From NCBI RefSeq assembly GCF_947077775.1, contig NZ_CAMTTE010000001.1:930001-994000 (forward strand): a DNA stretch of 64,000 bases, given 5' to 3'. This document shows positions 37,801 through 45,676 of the stretch, in pieces (within the stretch, counting starts at the first letter, position 1; every line of letters begins with the position of its first letter). Made by a program: the position numbers and the translations under genes. Source of the stretch: Salinibacter pepae. GTDB taxonomy: Bacteria; Bacteroidota; Rhodothermia; Rhodothermales; Salinibacteraceae. The notes beneath the pieces are model-generated. The model had not been told where the DNA came from. It saw only the letters and a program-made list of their open reading frames with translations, and searched no databases.

Positions 37801-38299
37801 CCTCCTGGCGGACGGACCGGGAGCGATCGGGGTCGTATAGGTTGAGCACCGAGGCCTGCTCGTACGGGCTGGTGCCACTCTGTCCCGACGGATGGTCACT
37901 GTTGCCCTTGATTTTGGTCGGGCGCCCTTCGTTGCTCTGGGCCACGACCGGGCGCAGCACCCCCCGAAACGGCATGCTCGTGGCGTAGTGGTCCTCAATG
38001 CCGGGCGTCACCGTTTCCGGCTCGCGGGCATACGGCAGAATTTTCTCCTCCGGCCGCCGGCAGCCGGCCAGCCCCGCCATGGCCATGGCCGCCCCCATCA
38101 GCTGCAGAAACTGTCGCCGCGACGCCCCGCTCGGGGGCTCGCTGTCTCCCGGCACGAATTCCGTGAGGTCGTCGCCGTCCTCGTCGGCGTCCGACTCGGA
38201 CCAGTGGCGCCAAAAGGTCGGCTCCGACGACCCATCACGCGCCCCCGATTCGTCGTCGCGGGCGGCCGTTTCCGAATCTATGACGTCTAGTTCGATCAT
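34877..38299 (-). CDS. actB: Alternative complex III subunit ActB (molybdopterin-oxidoreductase-like plus iron-sulfur domain)
   Basis: A 1140-residue periplasmic subunit combining a molybdopterin oxidoreductase-like domain (which in studied complexes binds no molybdenum) with an iron-sulfur domain that passes electrons from quinol. A twin-arginine signal, SRRQFLQLMGAAMAMAGLAGC, is preceded by 59 residues, with Cys80 as possible lipidation site. Fe-S motifs: CTGCNACVVAC near 897, CQHCENAPCESVCP near 955-968, RYCQNNCPYK near 990, KCTWC near 1034 and ACQEACP near 1060. Residues about 781-852 are a Gly/His/Asp insert with eight His between the two domains. Between actA and actC. Confidence 0.95.
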   Translation of the reverse strand: MIELDVIDSETAARDDESGARDGSSEPTFWRHWSESDADEDGDDLTEFVPGDSEPPSGASRRQFLQLMGAAMAMAGLAGCRRPEEKILPYAREPETVTPGIEDHYATSMPFRGVLRPVVAQSNEGRPTKIKGNSDHPSGQSGTSPYEQASVLNLYDPDRSRSVRQEGRTASWSDFVSFCRQLGNEADQRQVAVLAEKTSSPTVQAMRQRMADRFPNLQWVPYAPTGTDPRRLGTQQAFGRPLRPRFELGEAEVIVSLDANFLDGRTHDFGYHTQGFAEGRRLDDAEDTMSRLYTVESRYSTTGGSSDHRLAMRAGRIPALAAALAAELGVGEAPDVSWSERERLHVREMARDLRAAGEHGVVMAGEAQPPEVHALAMAVNQRLGGLGTTVTLFDPGDDEIQPQDEALADLTASMRAGEVDTLFMLGVNPVYDAPSELGFEEALSNVRDTVHLGRLRNETAQAARWHLPRTHYLEQWGDGRAYDGTKSIVQPLIRPLYDDAHSLIEVLNLAATGVDASGHDLVREQWRAQLPAPFQERWRKALHDGYLEGSGYETASVGTATVPSIDAPASDPDEIEVVFRTDSKLLAGRFSNNPWMQELPDPISKIVWDNVAVMSRATADELGVEVQRREGSFYADRVELTLDGQSVELPVWVQPGYPDGSIGVSMGYGRTIASTRESESTPFWDTSDQTNIYNGSPIAGGVDSSGEPVDVVGGNVAPMRPNGGRVATGANVTQVGSGYLLATTQEEGSMQGRPIVRWATLDEFKENPEFVNESQPPVPDLGHGGDGHGDGGHGDEGGHGGGDGHSGDGAAGTVSGQGLEAGPGADAHGADEMPEQAAHGGDGAGQHGGAGADEPGPVEKQQEYPMAWEENHPKDQAAFKNNPYYQNQWGMTVDLNTCTGCNACVVACTSENNVQVVGKDEVSKGRHMYWIRNDRYYVSEEEGGDNPEMLTQPVMCQHCENAPCESVCPVAATVHSPDGTNQMVYNRCIGTRYCQNNCPYKVRRFNFYDWTKTLPTEVQMAQNPDVTVRNRGVMEKCTWCVQRIRKHQQQADNEDRDLRPNEVETACQEACPTDAITFGDLNNPESDVVEEKKNPRRYELLSYLNTKPRLSYLGRVRNTNSRLEEALSETEAEEEAPVEA

Positions 38300-38415
38300 A
38301 CTGCGCTGTGACGTGGCGGGTTGAGGGTCTGGCGTTGAGCGTTGGGCGTTGAGTATCGTGCGTTGCAGAAGTCTCGCTACAGAACACTGAACGCAACACG
38401 CTCACCCCGAAACAA

Positions 38416-39069
38416 CTAATAGTGGCAGGCCGAGCAGTTGGAGGGCGGCTGGATGCCCTCCTCTTCGATGCGCTCCAGGTTGCGCTCGACGAAGTTGGCC
38501 GGCTGGGTGTACCCCATCGTCGTGATCTGATCGTTGGGCCGGAGGTACTTCTCCGGCTGCCGGTGGCAATCCAGACACCACCCCATCGACAGGGGTTCGG
38601 CCTGGTACACGCCGTCCGCGCCCATCTGGTCGATCCGGCCGTGACACGTCTCGCACCCGACCCCCTTGTTGACGTGCGACGCGTGGCTGAAGTGGGCGTA
38701 GTCTGGCAGGTGGTGCACCTTCGTCCACTCAATGGGTTCGTTGTTCGCCCAGCTCTCACGCACCGGCAGCAGCTTGGGGGAGTTGGTTTTCACCTGGCTG
38801 TGGCACGTCATGCAGGTCTGCGTGGAGGGCACGTTGGCGTGCTTGGAGTTGGCCACGTTGGTGTGGCAGTACTGACAGTCCATCCCCAGCTTCTCAACGT
38901 GGGTCTCGTGGCTGTACGGCACGGGCTGCTCCGGTTGGTAGCCCACCACCTTGAACTCGGGCGAGAAGTAGTACCAAACCAAAAACACCAGGAGAACGCC
39001 CCCGAGGACCGAAGCCCCTAGGGAAAGAACGGGCAGCGCATTGGCCTTCTTGGGAAAGAATTGCGGCAT
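38416..39069 (-). CDS. actA: Alternative complex III subunit ActA, pentahaem cytochrome c
   Basis: First gene of the respiratory cluster. The 217-residue protein has one N-terminal membrane anchor (about residues 12-35) and five CxxCH haem sites at 65-69, 86-90, 139-143, 165-169 and 212-216, the last right at the C-terminus. This is the classic ActA layout. It carries electrons from ActB toward ActE. A promoter lies upstream at 39131-39159; 116 bases separate it from actB and include GCGTTGAG repeats. Confidence 0.96.
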   Translation of the reverse strand: MPQFFPKKANALPVLSLGASVLGGVLLVFLVWYYFSPEFKVVGYQPEQPVPYSHETHVEKLGMDCQYCHTNVANSKHANVPSTQTCMTCHSQVKTNSPKLLPVRESWANNEPIEWTKVHHLPDYAHFSHASHVNKGVGCETCHGRIDQMGADGVYQAEPLSMGWCLDCHRQPEKYLRPNDQITTMGYTQPANFVERNLERIEEEGIQPPSNCSACHY

Positions 39070-39130
39070 ACTAGCGCATCATTCGACAGTGAGCAATCGG
39101 GCACCGCTGTTCTCCCGTCCAGACAAGAGA

Positions 39131-39159
39131 AATATACGATGTAACGATCAACAAGCCAA
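39131..39159 (-). promoter_or_regulatory. Candidate promoter for actA and the respiratory cluster
   Basis: On the minus strand, TTGGCT (39154-39159) and TATATT (39131-39136) with a 17-base spacer. Predicted start near 39124 gives a leader of about 55 bases to the actA ATG. Confidence 0.6.
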
Positions 39160-40133
39160 GCCCCCCGGTGGCTTTCCACCAGATCCTACCAGATCTATGC
39201 TGAACCTTAACGTTCTTGACGGGTGGTCACTCGGTGGGACGTACTGTACTTATCTCCAGGGGGTGCGATCAGAAGATGTGACTAATTTAATACGTATTCA
39301 CGCCACTCTCTGTCCTGAAGACGGGCGGGTGATTGCAGAAACAACGCGGACTCGTTGAATCACGGCTCTCTCCACGTCGGGCCCGTGCGCTGGCGGGAGG
39401 GGGCCGGGGCTACGCCGTCCCTGTGGAGAAAAACCCTTCCGGTCGTTCTCGGCGCGGACCCTTTTCGTTGATGCCCGGACGCCCCAATGACGCGGAATTC
39501 TTCTCGCGGGTTGTTCGCTCCCCCCAGGAATGCCCAAACGGATTGCGGTGCCATGTGTCGTACACATATCATACACGCACCGCAACGTTACGTTCGTCGG
39601 TCGCGTCCGACGTTCTAAGCAGGCCGACGTCCGTCCTATCGGGACGCCTATCGGGACGCCTATCGGGACGCGGCCCAGGCCCGGCGGGCTGCCTCCGCCC
39701 GGGATTAACGTCTTCAGCAAATTGCACGCCAGACGTTGGGCGCCCGGGCCACTGTGCCCTGCTCCCAGAAGCCGCCGCCGGTCTCGTCTCGCAGGACGTG
39801 CCCTCGGCGGTGGGCGCTCGGTTCCGGCGCCTCAGACGGTGCCAACCTGGGAGGCACGAACGCACCCGCGAGTCCGAAGGCGGTGTCGGTGCCTCCGTCG
39901 TGGGACAGGGGGCCCAGGCCCGCGATCGCGATCCGGGACAGTCGTCTGGAGTAGGGATCTGGCGGGCACCAGTGCGCCGTTGCCGGCAGGCAGGACGGCT
40001 GCGGGCCGGCAATCGCCCGCAGGCCAGAGGCCGGCCTGCCACTGAGGACGCACTGCTCTCGATTCGCCCCGCCCCCTGACTGCCACACCGCCGCTTGAGG
40101 CACAGGGCCCCTCCCCAGATCAGTGTTCCGCAG
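39160..40133. other. About 970 bases without a convincing gene
   Basis: Between the actA promoter and the 3' end of the TonB receptor gene. Several open frames exist on both strands, but all are Arg/Pro/Gly-rich and none resembles a protein family or shows codon-position bias like the neighbours. The first about 180 bases are AT-richer. It contains a 12-bp tandem repeat (39637-39672) and GC-rich self-complementary segments near 39975-40040. It may be a decayed gene or hold a small RNA. Confidence 0.5.
39637..39672. repeat. Three tandem copies of a 12-bp unit
   Basis: Unit TATCGGGACGCC at 39637-39648 and 39649-39660 (identical) and 39661-39672 (last base changed). Located in the gene-poor stretch. 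Confidence 0.9.
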
Positions 40134-42500
40134 TCAGAAGGCATAGTTAACCCCCGCAAAGAAGATGCGGCCTGTTTCCGGAATGGGCGTTCCGGAGTAT
40201 GGATTCTTTGCGTTCAGGTGATTGACGTAGTCGGCATCGGTAAGATTGGTTACGCCCCCCTCGACGGAAATGCCGCGTCCCACCGCAAGGCCGCCCCGGA
40301 GGTCAAGGGTGACGTATCCCTCGGTGGGGGTCTCGCCAAGTATCGACGCCACACGGTCTTGCTCCGTCACGCCCCCCAGTGTGCCCTCTATGTAGAAGCG
40401 GCCCTGGGGCGGTTCGTAGCGAACCCCGATGTCTCCGGTCAGGGGCGCAACGCCCAACGCCGGCTGATCGGTCTCTAGGTTTTTCCCCCAGAGGTAGCTC
40501 CCGCTCACGCTCGCGGTAAGCGATCGGAGCACCGCCACCGACGCCGACATCTCGCCGCCGTAGAAGGTCGCCGTGCCGTTGGCGTAGCGGAACGGCCCTT
40601 CCGCGAAGATGGGCAGTGGCAGCATGGGCTCCACGTCCGGCGCATCCTGGAGGGTGATGTAGTTGGAGATCCGCCGCGCAAAGCCGCCCACCGCGAACGA
40701 GACGCGGTCGTAGCGGGCTTCCAGTTCGAGATCGGCCTGCCAGGACCGCTCGGGGTCCAGGCGCGGGGTGCCGATGAACTCGGCACTCGTTTGTGCCTTG
40801 TTCGACGGGAAGCGGTCCGCGTAGCGCTCCAGGGCACCGGCGGAGCGCACCGCCGTCCCGCCCCCGGCCGAAAGCGTCCAGGCCTGTGAGAGCGGCGCCG
40901 TGAGCATCAGTGCACCGCTCACGTTGAACTCCCGTCGGTCGAGCGCATCCGCATCCAGCGCCCCGTCGCCCGGCTTGGCAATGTCGAGATACACGTCGGT
41001 CACCTGCTCCTCGTCAGCCCCGGCCCAGACCATGTCCGCGCGGACGGCGCCCGTGGCCTCAACGGGCCCGAGCAGGCGCGTGGCCTGCGCAAAGACGCCC
41101 GCATCGGCGGTGACAACCCCGGGCCAGATTTGCTTGCTCTCGTAGAAGCCCGGCGTCGTCGGCTCGCCGTTCTTGACGACCTGGAAGGGACGCTCGGCAT
41201 CGCGGTGGGCACGATAGCCGTCAGCGCCCACCTTGAGCCGCAGGTCCTGGGAGGGCGCCAGCTGCGTCACCACGCGTCCGCCGAGCGTCGTGATGTCGGA
41301 ATTGACGGCGACGCGCAGCGGGGGCCCCGGAAAATTCTCCGAGGCGTAGGTCACCTTCCCCTCGTTGTTCATCGTGTGCAGGGTCTGGTAGCCATACGCC
41401 TTTGCCTCCACCGAACGCACCAGGCCGGTGCCTGAGGCGTACTCGTACCCGAGACGCGCGCGGCCGGTTTTGAAAAACTGGGCGTTGAGCAGGCGGCCGG
41501 GGTAGTCGACGTCATCCTGTCGCTGGTATCCGCCTCCGGCGGTCAGGCGCTGATTGTTCCCAAGTTTGTAGCCGACCTTCGCACGGAGCTCGCGGTTCAG
41601 AAAGTCTGCGGGCACCGACGTGCCGTCGCCGGTCTCGTAGTCGTTGCCCGTTCTGTAGGCCCCATCAACCCGGTAGGCGAACGCGTCGCTTCGCCCGCTG
41701 ACCGTGCCCGTCACGTCGTAGGAGCCGAAGTTGCTGTCGTAGCCGGTCTGTAGCTGTCCGCTCAGACGCTCGCCACGGGCCACGTTGAAGAGGTCATTGG
41801 TCTCGACGCGAATGGCGCTAAGCTGGCCGCCCCCCCAGGTGAGCGCGTACGGGCCCTTGGCAACCTCGATGCTCTGCATGGTCGAGGGGCCGGTGTGGCT
41901 CAGCGGCGAGTCCATGCGCGCCGGGCCGGCCGGGAAGGTGCGCATTCCGTCTACGTAGACGCCCACCTGCCCGGAGCGCAGCCCCCGCACAACTGGATCG
42001 AGGCCGACCGGGCCCCGTCGCACCGCACTCACCCCCGACATCGTGCGCAGAAGCTCACCGCCGTCCCGCGGATTGGCCTCCTGAATGTCAGCCTCCCGGA
42101 GTTGCTCGGCGGTCTCGGAAACGGTGGGCGCGGCCGTTACCTCAACGGCGTCGAGGCCGACGGTCCGTGGAGCAAGTGCAAACCGGACCCGGGCGGATTC
42201 GGCGGCGGCCACCGCCACCTCACGCGAGCGGGACGCAAAGCCGACGAAGCGCGCCCGGATGACGTACATGCCAGGGGCGAGTCCGTCGACGGTAAAGCGC
42301 CCCTGTGGCCCGGTACTCGTGCCGCGCGGCTGGGCACCGTCATCGGTGCTCTCGACGATTACATTGACGCTGGGCAAGGGGCGACCCGTCTCCCCATTGG
42401 TAACGCGACCGGTCACGGTCCCCGACGGCTGGGCCGCGGCGGGCGGAATGAAAGCGAACGCAATGAAAAAGATGCATGCAAAAACGACGTAGCGATCCAT
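40134..42500 (-). CDS. TonB-dependent outer membrane receptor, copper-receptor-like
   Basis: A 788-residue receptor for energy-dependent uptake. Signal peptide ends AAAQ (residue 24); residues 27-110 are a carboxypeptidase-regulatory-like domain (GRVTNGETGRPLPSVNVIVE); the plug follows (DGGELLRTMSGVSAVRRGP, IEVAKGPYALTWGGGQLSAI) and the barrel ends FFAGVNYAF with the terminal Phe. The plug segment AGPARMDSPLSH at 191-202 resembles the CPNRMDPPTSY region of OprC/NosA copper receptors; the Met (Met196) is kept while the Cys is Gly. I infer a metal, possibly copper, substrate. A His/Cys-rich exported protein gene lies 92 bases upstream. Confidence 0.9.
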   Translation of the reverse strand: MDRYVVFACIFFIAFAFIPPAAAQPSGTVTGRVTNGETGRPLPSVNVIVESTDDGAQPRGTSTGPQGRFTVDGLAPGMYVIRARFVGFASRSREVAVAAAESARVRFALAPRTVGLDAVEVTAAPTVSETAEQLREADIQEANPRDGGELLRTMSGVSAVRRGPVGLDPVVRGLRSGQVGVYVDGMRTFPAGPARMDSPLSHTGPSTMQSIEVAKGPYALTWGGGQLSAIRVETNDLFNVARGERLSGQLQTGYDSNFGSYDVTGTVSGRSDAFAYRVDGAYRTGNDYETGDGTSVPADFLNRELRAKVGYKLGNNQRLTAGGGYQRQDDVDYPGRLLNAQFFKTGRARLGYEYASGTGLVRSVEAKAYGYQTLHTMNNEGKVTYASENFPGPPLRVAVNSDITTLGGRVVTQLAPSQDLRLKVGADGYRAHRDAERPFQVVKNGEPTTPGFYESKQIWPGVVTADAGVFAQATRLLGPVEATGAVRADMVWAGADEEQVTDVYLDIAKPGDGALDADALDRREFNVSGALMLTAPLSQAWTLSAGGGTAVRSAGALERYADRFPSNKAQTSAEFIGTPRLDPERSWQADLELEARYDRVSFAVGGFARRISNYITLQDAPDVEPMLPLPIFAEGPFRYANGTATFYGGEMSASVAVLRSLTASVSGSYLWGKNLETDQPALGVAPLTGDIGVRYEPPQGRFYIEGTLGGVTEQDRVASILGETPTEGYVTLDLRGGLAVGRGISVEGGVTNLTDADYVNHLNAKNPYSGTPIPETGRIFFAGVNYAF

Positions 42501-42506
42501 AGAAGT

Positions 42507-42511
42507 CCTCC
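42507..42511 (-). promoter_or_regulatory. Shine-Dalgarno sequence of the TonB receptor
   Basis: GGAGG on the minus strand, six bases before the ATG. Most genes here have no such site, so it stands out and also fixes the start. Confidence 0.8.
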
Positions 42512-42592
42512 AAGGTTGTGGGAATGCACGGACGACCTCATCCGTGCGGGCATCCGAACGACAGAAATACGGGGGCACGCCCGCCGGTCAAC

Positions 42593-43024
42593 TCAGGCGT
42601 ACAGGGGCGTCGTTCGGGGAGGACGAAAGATGTCGTCGCCAAGGCGCTCCGGCGGTGGGGACGGCGACAGGGCCAGAAGTGTCGTTTCGGATGTGAGCGG
42701 GCTTGGAACGGCAGCCGGAGCACTCGGGGACTGCCACCGGGGCACCGGCGTGGGCCCCAGAACCTCCGATCCGCTATGGCACGCCTGCATGATCGGGCCC
42801 TCGGGGCTGGTGTCGGAATCGGTATGGGCGCAGGTGCACGGCCCGTCGGGATTGCGCGGACACATGTCGTGCTGGGCATGCGCACACCGGTGGGTGCCCA
42901 GTGCTTCGTGGGCCGCCTGCAGGAGGCCCTGAACGGGTCCCTGCATCAGCAACGCCCCGACGACCAGGGCGGACAGAATCCGCCCCCACCGAGGAAGCCG
43001 GAATGTGCGCAATCCTGAACGCAT
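42593..43024 (-). CDS. Exported His/Cys-rich protein, possible metal-binding partner of the receptor
   Basis: A 143-residue protein with an N-terminal hydrophobic segment (ILSALVVGALLMQG), then a cluster of potential metal ligands: His39, His45, Cys47, His49, His52, Cys55, Cys63, Cys65, His67, Cys82 and His83. The rest is Pro/Ser rich with no known domain. It precedes the TonB receptor on the same strand and is probably co-transcribed. I infer periplasmic metal binding; it could also be a small structural exported protein. Start at 43024 chosen because it places the hydrophobic segment near the N-terminus. Confidence 0.65.
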   Translation of the reverse strand: MRSGLRTFRLPRWGRILSALVVGALLMQGPVQGLLQAAHEALGTHRCAHAQHDMCPRNPDGPCTCAHTDSDTSPEGPIMQACHSGSEVLGPTPVPRWQSPSAPAAVPSPLTSETTLLALSPSPPPERLGDDIFRPPRTTPLYA

Positions 43025-43208
43025 GATGGACGGGATTCCCGGAAATGAGCAATAATCGTTACGTCCTTTCACGCTCGTGGATCAACCTACGCCTCCCGTT
43101 TCCGTGTCATTCAGCGCATTTTCGTGGAAGCAGGGGCATACCGAAACATTTTGGCCCCCAGTCCCCCATACCCTCCACACCGCCGTTGCACTCATCCCCC
43201 ACGCCTCC

Positions 43209-43766
43209 ATGGACCGCAAAACCTTTCTCAAGCATCTGGGGTGGGCCGCCGTGGCGCCCTTGGCGCTGACCGCGTGCACCCCGAGCCGGTCGACCCCGGC
43301 CTCCACTTCGGCCCCCGACACGCTCGGCGTACACACCCTCCCCGAGGATTTCCCCCCGCTGGACAAGTCTGAGGAGGAGTGGCGACGCCTCTTGACGAAA
43401 AGCGAGTACCAGATTCTTTTCGAAGAGGGCACCGAGCCGCGCAGGTCAAGCCCATTGCTCAACGAAACCCGGACCGGGACCTACATCTGCGCGGCCTGCC
43501 GCCTGCCGCTGTTTTCGTCGAAGACCAAGTACGAGAGCGGAACGGGCTGGCCAAGCTTCTGGGCTCCGCTCGACGGCCAGGTGGACACGAAGAAGGACAC
43601 AAAGCTGGGCTACACCCGCACCGAATACCACTGCGCTCGCTGCGGCGGCCACCAGGGCCACGTCTTCGAGGATGGCCCGGACCCCACTGGCCTCCGCTAC
43701 TGCAACAACGGCCTCGCCCTCTCCTTCGTCCCGGCCGATGCCTCGCTGCCTGCCCTTCGCACCTGA
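43209..43766 (+). CDS. msrB: Peptide methionine-(R)-sulfoxide reductase, exported
   Basis: Repairs R-methionine sulfoxide in proteins. The 185-residue protein has an export signal MDRKTFLKHLGWAAVAPLAL followed by TAC, so it is a probable lipoprotein (Cys23) and the RK pair plus FLK hints at twin-arginine export. The MsrB domain has two zinc CxxC motifs (CAAC, CARC), YESGTGWPSFW, and the catalytic Cys in RYCNNGLALSF. This puts the repair activity in the envelope. It diverges from the His/Cys-rich gene, 184 bases away. Confidence 0.93.
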   Translation: MDRKTFLKHLGWAAVAPLALTACTPSRSTPASTSAPDTLGVHTLPEDFPPLDKSEEEWRRLLTKSEYQILFEEGTEPRRSSPLLNETRTGTYICAACRLPLFSSKTKYESGTGWPSFWAPLDGQVDTKKDTKLGYTRTEYHCARCGGHQGHVFEDGPDPTGLRYCNNGLALSFVPADASLPALRT

Positions 43767-43795
43767 CGCACGCCGACTGGCCCGGCGTCTCGCGC

Positions 43796-44200
43796 TCACG
43801 CGTCCGGAGACGCATCGTCCGACGACGGCGCATCGACGGCGTGGGCCTTCAGCACCTCCAGGTCCACAGCCTTGAGCGCCGCCTCGCTGGTGGCCGCCAG
43901 GACGACGGGCGGGGCCACGCCGGCCTCCATCGCCTCCCGCCACCGCGCCGCACAGAGGCACCACCGGTCGCCAGGCTCCAGCCCCGGAAAGTCCATCTCT
44001 GGGCGCGGCGTCATCAGGTCGTTGCCCTGGCGCTTCGTGTACTCCAGGAACGCCTCCGTCATCTCGGCACACACCACGTGGCTGCCCGTGTCGCGCGGCC
44101 CGGTTCGGCAGTGGCCATCCCGGTAAAATCCGGTCTCGGGATCCATCGAACACGCGCGAAGAACCCCGCCGAGGACGTTTTGCGATTGCTGAACCTTCAT
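43796..44200 (-). CDS. DUF2237 family protein
   Basis: A 134-residue cytoplasmic protein. Family signatures are NVLGGVLRACSMDPETGFYR, HVVCAEMTEAFLEYTKRQGNDL and PGDRWCLCAARWREA, with conserved Cys residues in each. The family has no established function. The C-terminal tail is acidic and Ser rich. It converges on msrB (29 bases between stops). Confidence 0.85.
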   Translation of the reverse strand: MKVQQSQNVLGGVLRACSMDPETGFYRDGHCRTGPRDTGSHVVCAEMTEAFLEYTKRQGNDLMTPRPEMDFPGLEPGDRWCLCAARWREAMEAGVAPPVVLAATSEAALKAVDLEVLKAHAVDAPSSDDASPDA

Positions 44201-44490
44201 GGGACGGGTTGATTTGGAAGCACGTTAGTGAGTCGTTCGAAACCATTTGGGCCGTTCCCAACGCGCTGGCGGAGGCGGAGTTTTTCGGGGGGGCGCAACG
44301 GGGGAACCCGCGTCCAGCCCCCTTCCAGACGCCATCGCGGGGGCGAAAGCGCTTGCGTTCGTCCGAACGGACCCTTTTTTCGCATTCCCCCTGCACACTT
44401 TCGGGCCCCCACTCATAAGACCACTGACCAAAATCGGGATCGTGGCCCCGCGCCCGCTTCGGTTCTGCTCGCCAATCCCCGCGCCGTTCC

Positions 44491-45630
44491 ATGCCCAGTG
44501 ACTCTCTCCGCGTCGGCGTCCTGACCGGGGGGGGCGACTGCCCCGGCATCAACGCTGCGCTCCGTGCCGTAACCAAGAGCCTCACCCTCCAGCACGATGC
44601 GGAGGTGCTCGGCTTCCTGGACGGATTTCGCGGCGTCGTTGACCGCAACGTCGAGCCCCTCCACTACCGCGATGTGAGCGGCATCCTCACCCGGGGCGGC
44701 ACCATCCTCGGGGCCAGCAACAAGGCCGACCCCTTCAACTACCTTCCCCGGGGCGGCGCCGACGTGTCGGCCCAGGTGATGAAGACCTACCGCACCCTCG
44801 ACCTGGACGCCCTCGTGGCGATTGGCGGCGACGGCACCATGTCCATCGCCCACCGCCTCACCGACCTCGGCGTCGACATCGTGGGCGTGCCCAAGACCAT
44901 CGACAACGACCTGGTGGGCACCGACCGGACGGTCGGCTTCGACACGGCCGTCAGCACCGCGACCGACGCGATCGACCGCATCCACACGACGGCACAGAGC
45001 CACCACCGGGTGATGATCGTCGAGACGATGGGCCGGTACTCGGGCTGGATTGCGCTCCACGCGGGGGTCGCCAGTGGCACCGACGTGATTCTTCTGCCCG
45101 AAATTGAGTACGAGGTGGGGACGGTTGCCGACGTGTGCCGCGACCGGGAGCGGAGTGGGCAGCGCTTCACGATCGTGGCGGTGGCGGAGGGGGCCCGGCG
45201 TAAGGAGGGCGACTACGTGGTCCAGGAGCGGGGCGACGAGTACACCGACTCCATCCGCCTCGGCGGCATCAGCCGCGTCCTCGCCGACCAGCTCCGGGAG
45301 CACCTCGACACCAGCATCCGGACCACCGTCCTGGGCCACATGCAGCGGGGCGGGTCCCCCACGGCGTACGACCGCACCCTCGCCACGACCCTCGGCACCC
45401 GCGCAGCCGCCCTGGTCGCGGAGGGAACCACGGGCGTCATGGTTGCCGTCCAGAACGACACATTCACGCAGGTCCCACTCGACGAGATCGCCGGCAAGAC
45501 CCGCACCGTGCCCCTGGACGATCCGCTCATTGCCTCGGGGCTGGATGTGGGCACGTCGTTCGGGGTCGCCGTATCGGACATGTCGGAGGCGGCCTCCCAC
45601 ACCGAGCCTGCCTCCCCCATCCAGCCCTAG
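44491..45630 (+). CDS. pfkA: 6-phosphofructokinase
   Basis: Phosphorylates fructose 6-phosphate in glycolysis. The 379-residue protein has GVLTGGGDCPGINAALR at the start, GGDGT at residues 112-116 and PKTIDND at 134-140, then MGRYSGWIALHAGVA and LGHMQRGGSPTAYD. Gly at the third position after GGD favours ATP rather than pyrophosphate, while Lys in PKTIDND is the feature of the mixed group III enzymes. It is longer than E. coli PfkA and ends with an Ala/Pro/Ser tail. It is 46 bases upstream of the Nif3-like gene. Confidence 0.92.
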   Translation: MPSDSLRVGVLTGGGDCPGINAALRAVTKSLTLQHDAEVLGFLDGFRGVVDRNVEPLHYRDVSGILTRGGTILGASNKADPFNYLPRGGADVSAQVMKTYRTLDLDALVAIGGDGTMSIAHRLTDLGVDIVGVPKTIDNDLVGTDRTVGFDTAVSTATDAIDRIHTTAQSHHRVMIVETMGRYSGWIALHAGVASGTDVILLPEIEYEVGTVADVCRDRERSGQRFTIVAVAEGARRKEGDYVVQERGDEYTDSIRLGGISRVLADQLREHLDTSIRTTVLGHMQRGGSPTAYDRTLATTLGTRAAALVAEGTTGVMVAVQNDTFTQVPLDEIAGKTRTVPLDDPLIASGLDVGTSFGVAVSDMSEAASHTEPASPIQP

Positions 45631-45676
45631 CGGCAACCGCACCGCCCTTCACTCCGAAACACTTTTCCCCTCGCCC

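Noticed and set aside
39333-40079. A 248-residue plus-strand frame in the gene-poor stretch
   Set aside because: Low-complexity Arg/Gly/Ser/Pro composition, repeated LSGR from the 12-bp repeat, no homology features; left as non-coding.
44290-44400. Short hairpin and T run before pfkA as a terminator
   Set aside because: The stem would need a two-base loop, and there is no upstream plus-strand gene to end.
45104-45676. Upstream in-frame extension of the Nif3-like gene
   Set aside because: It overlaps the pfkA coding sequence in another frame and reads as an Arg/Ser/Thr-rich artefact; the ATG at 45677 gives the family N-terminus.
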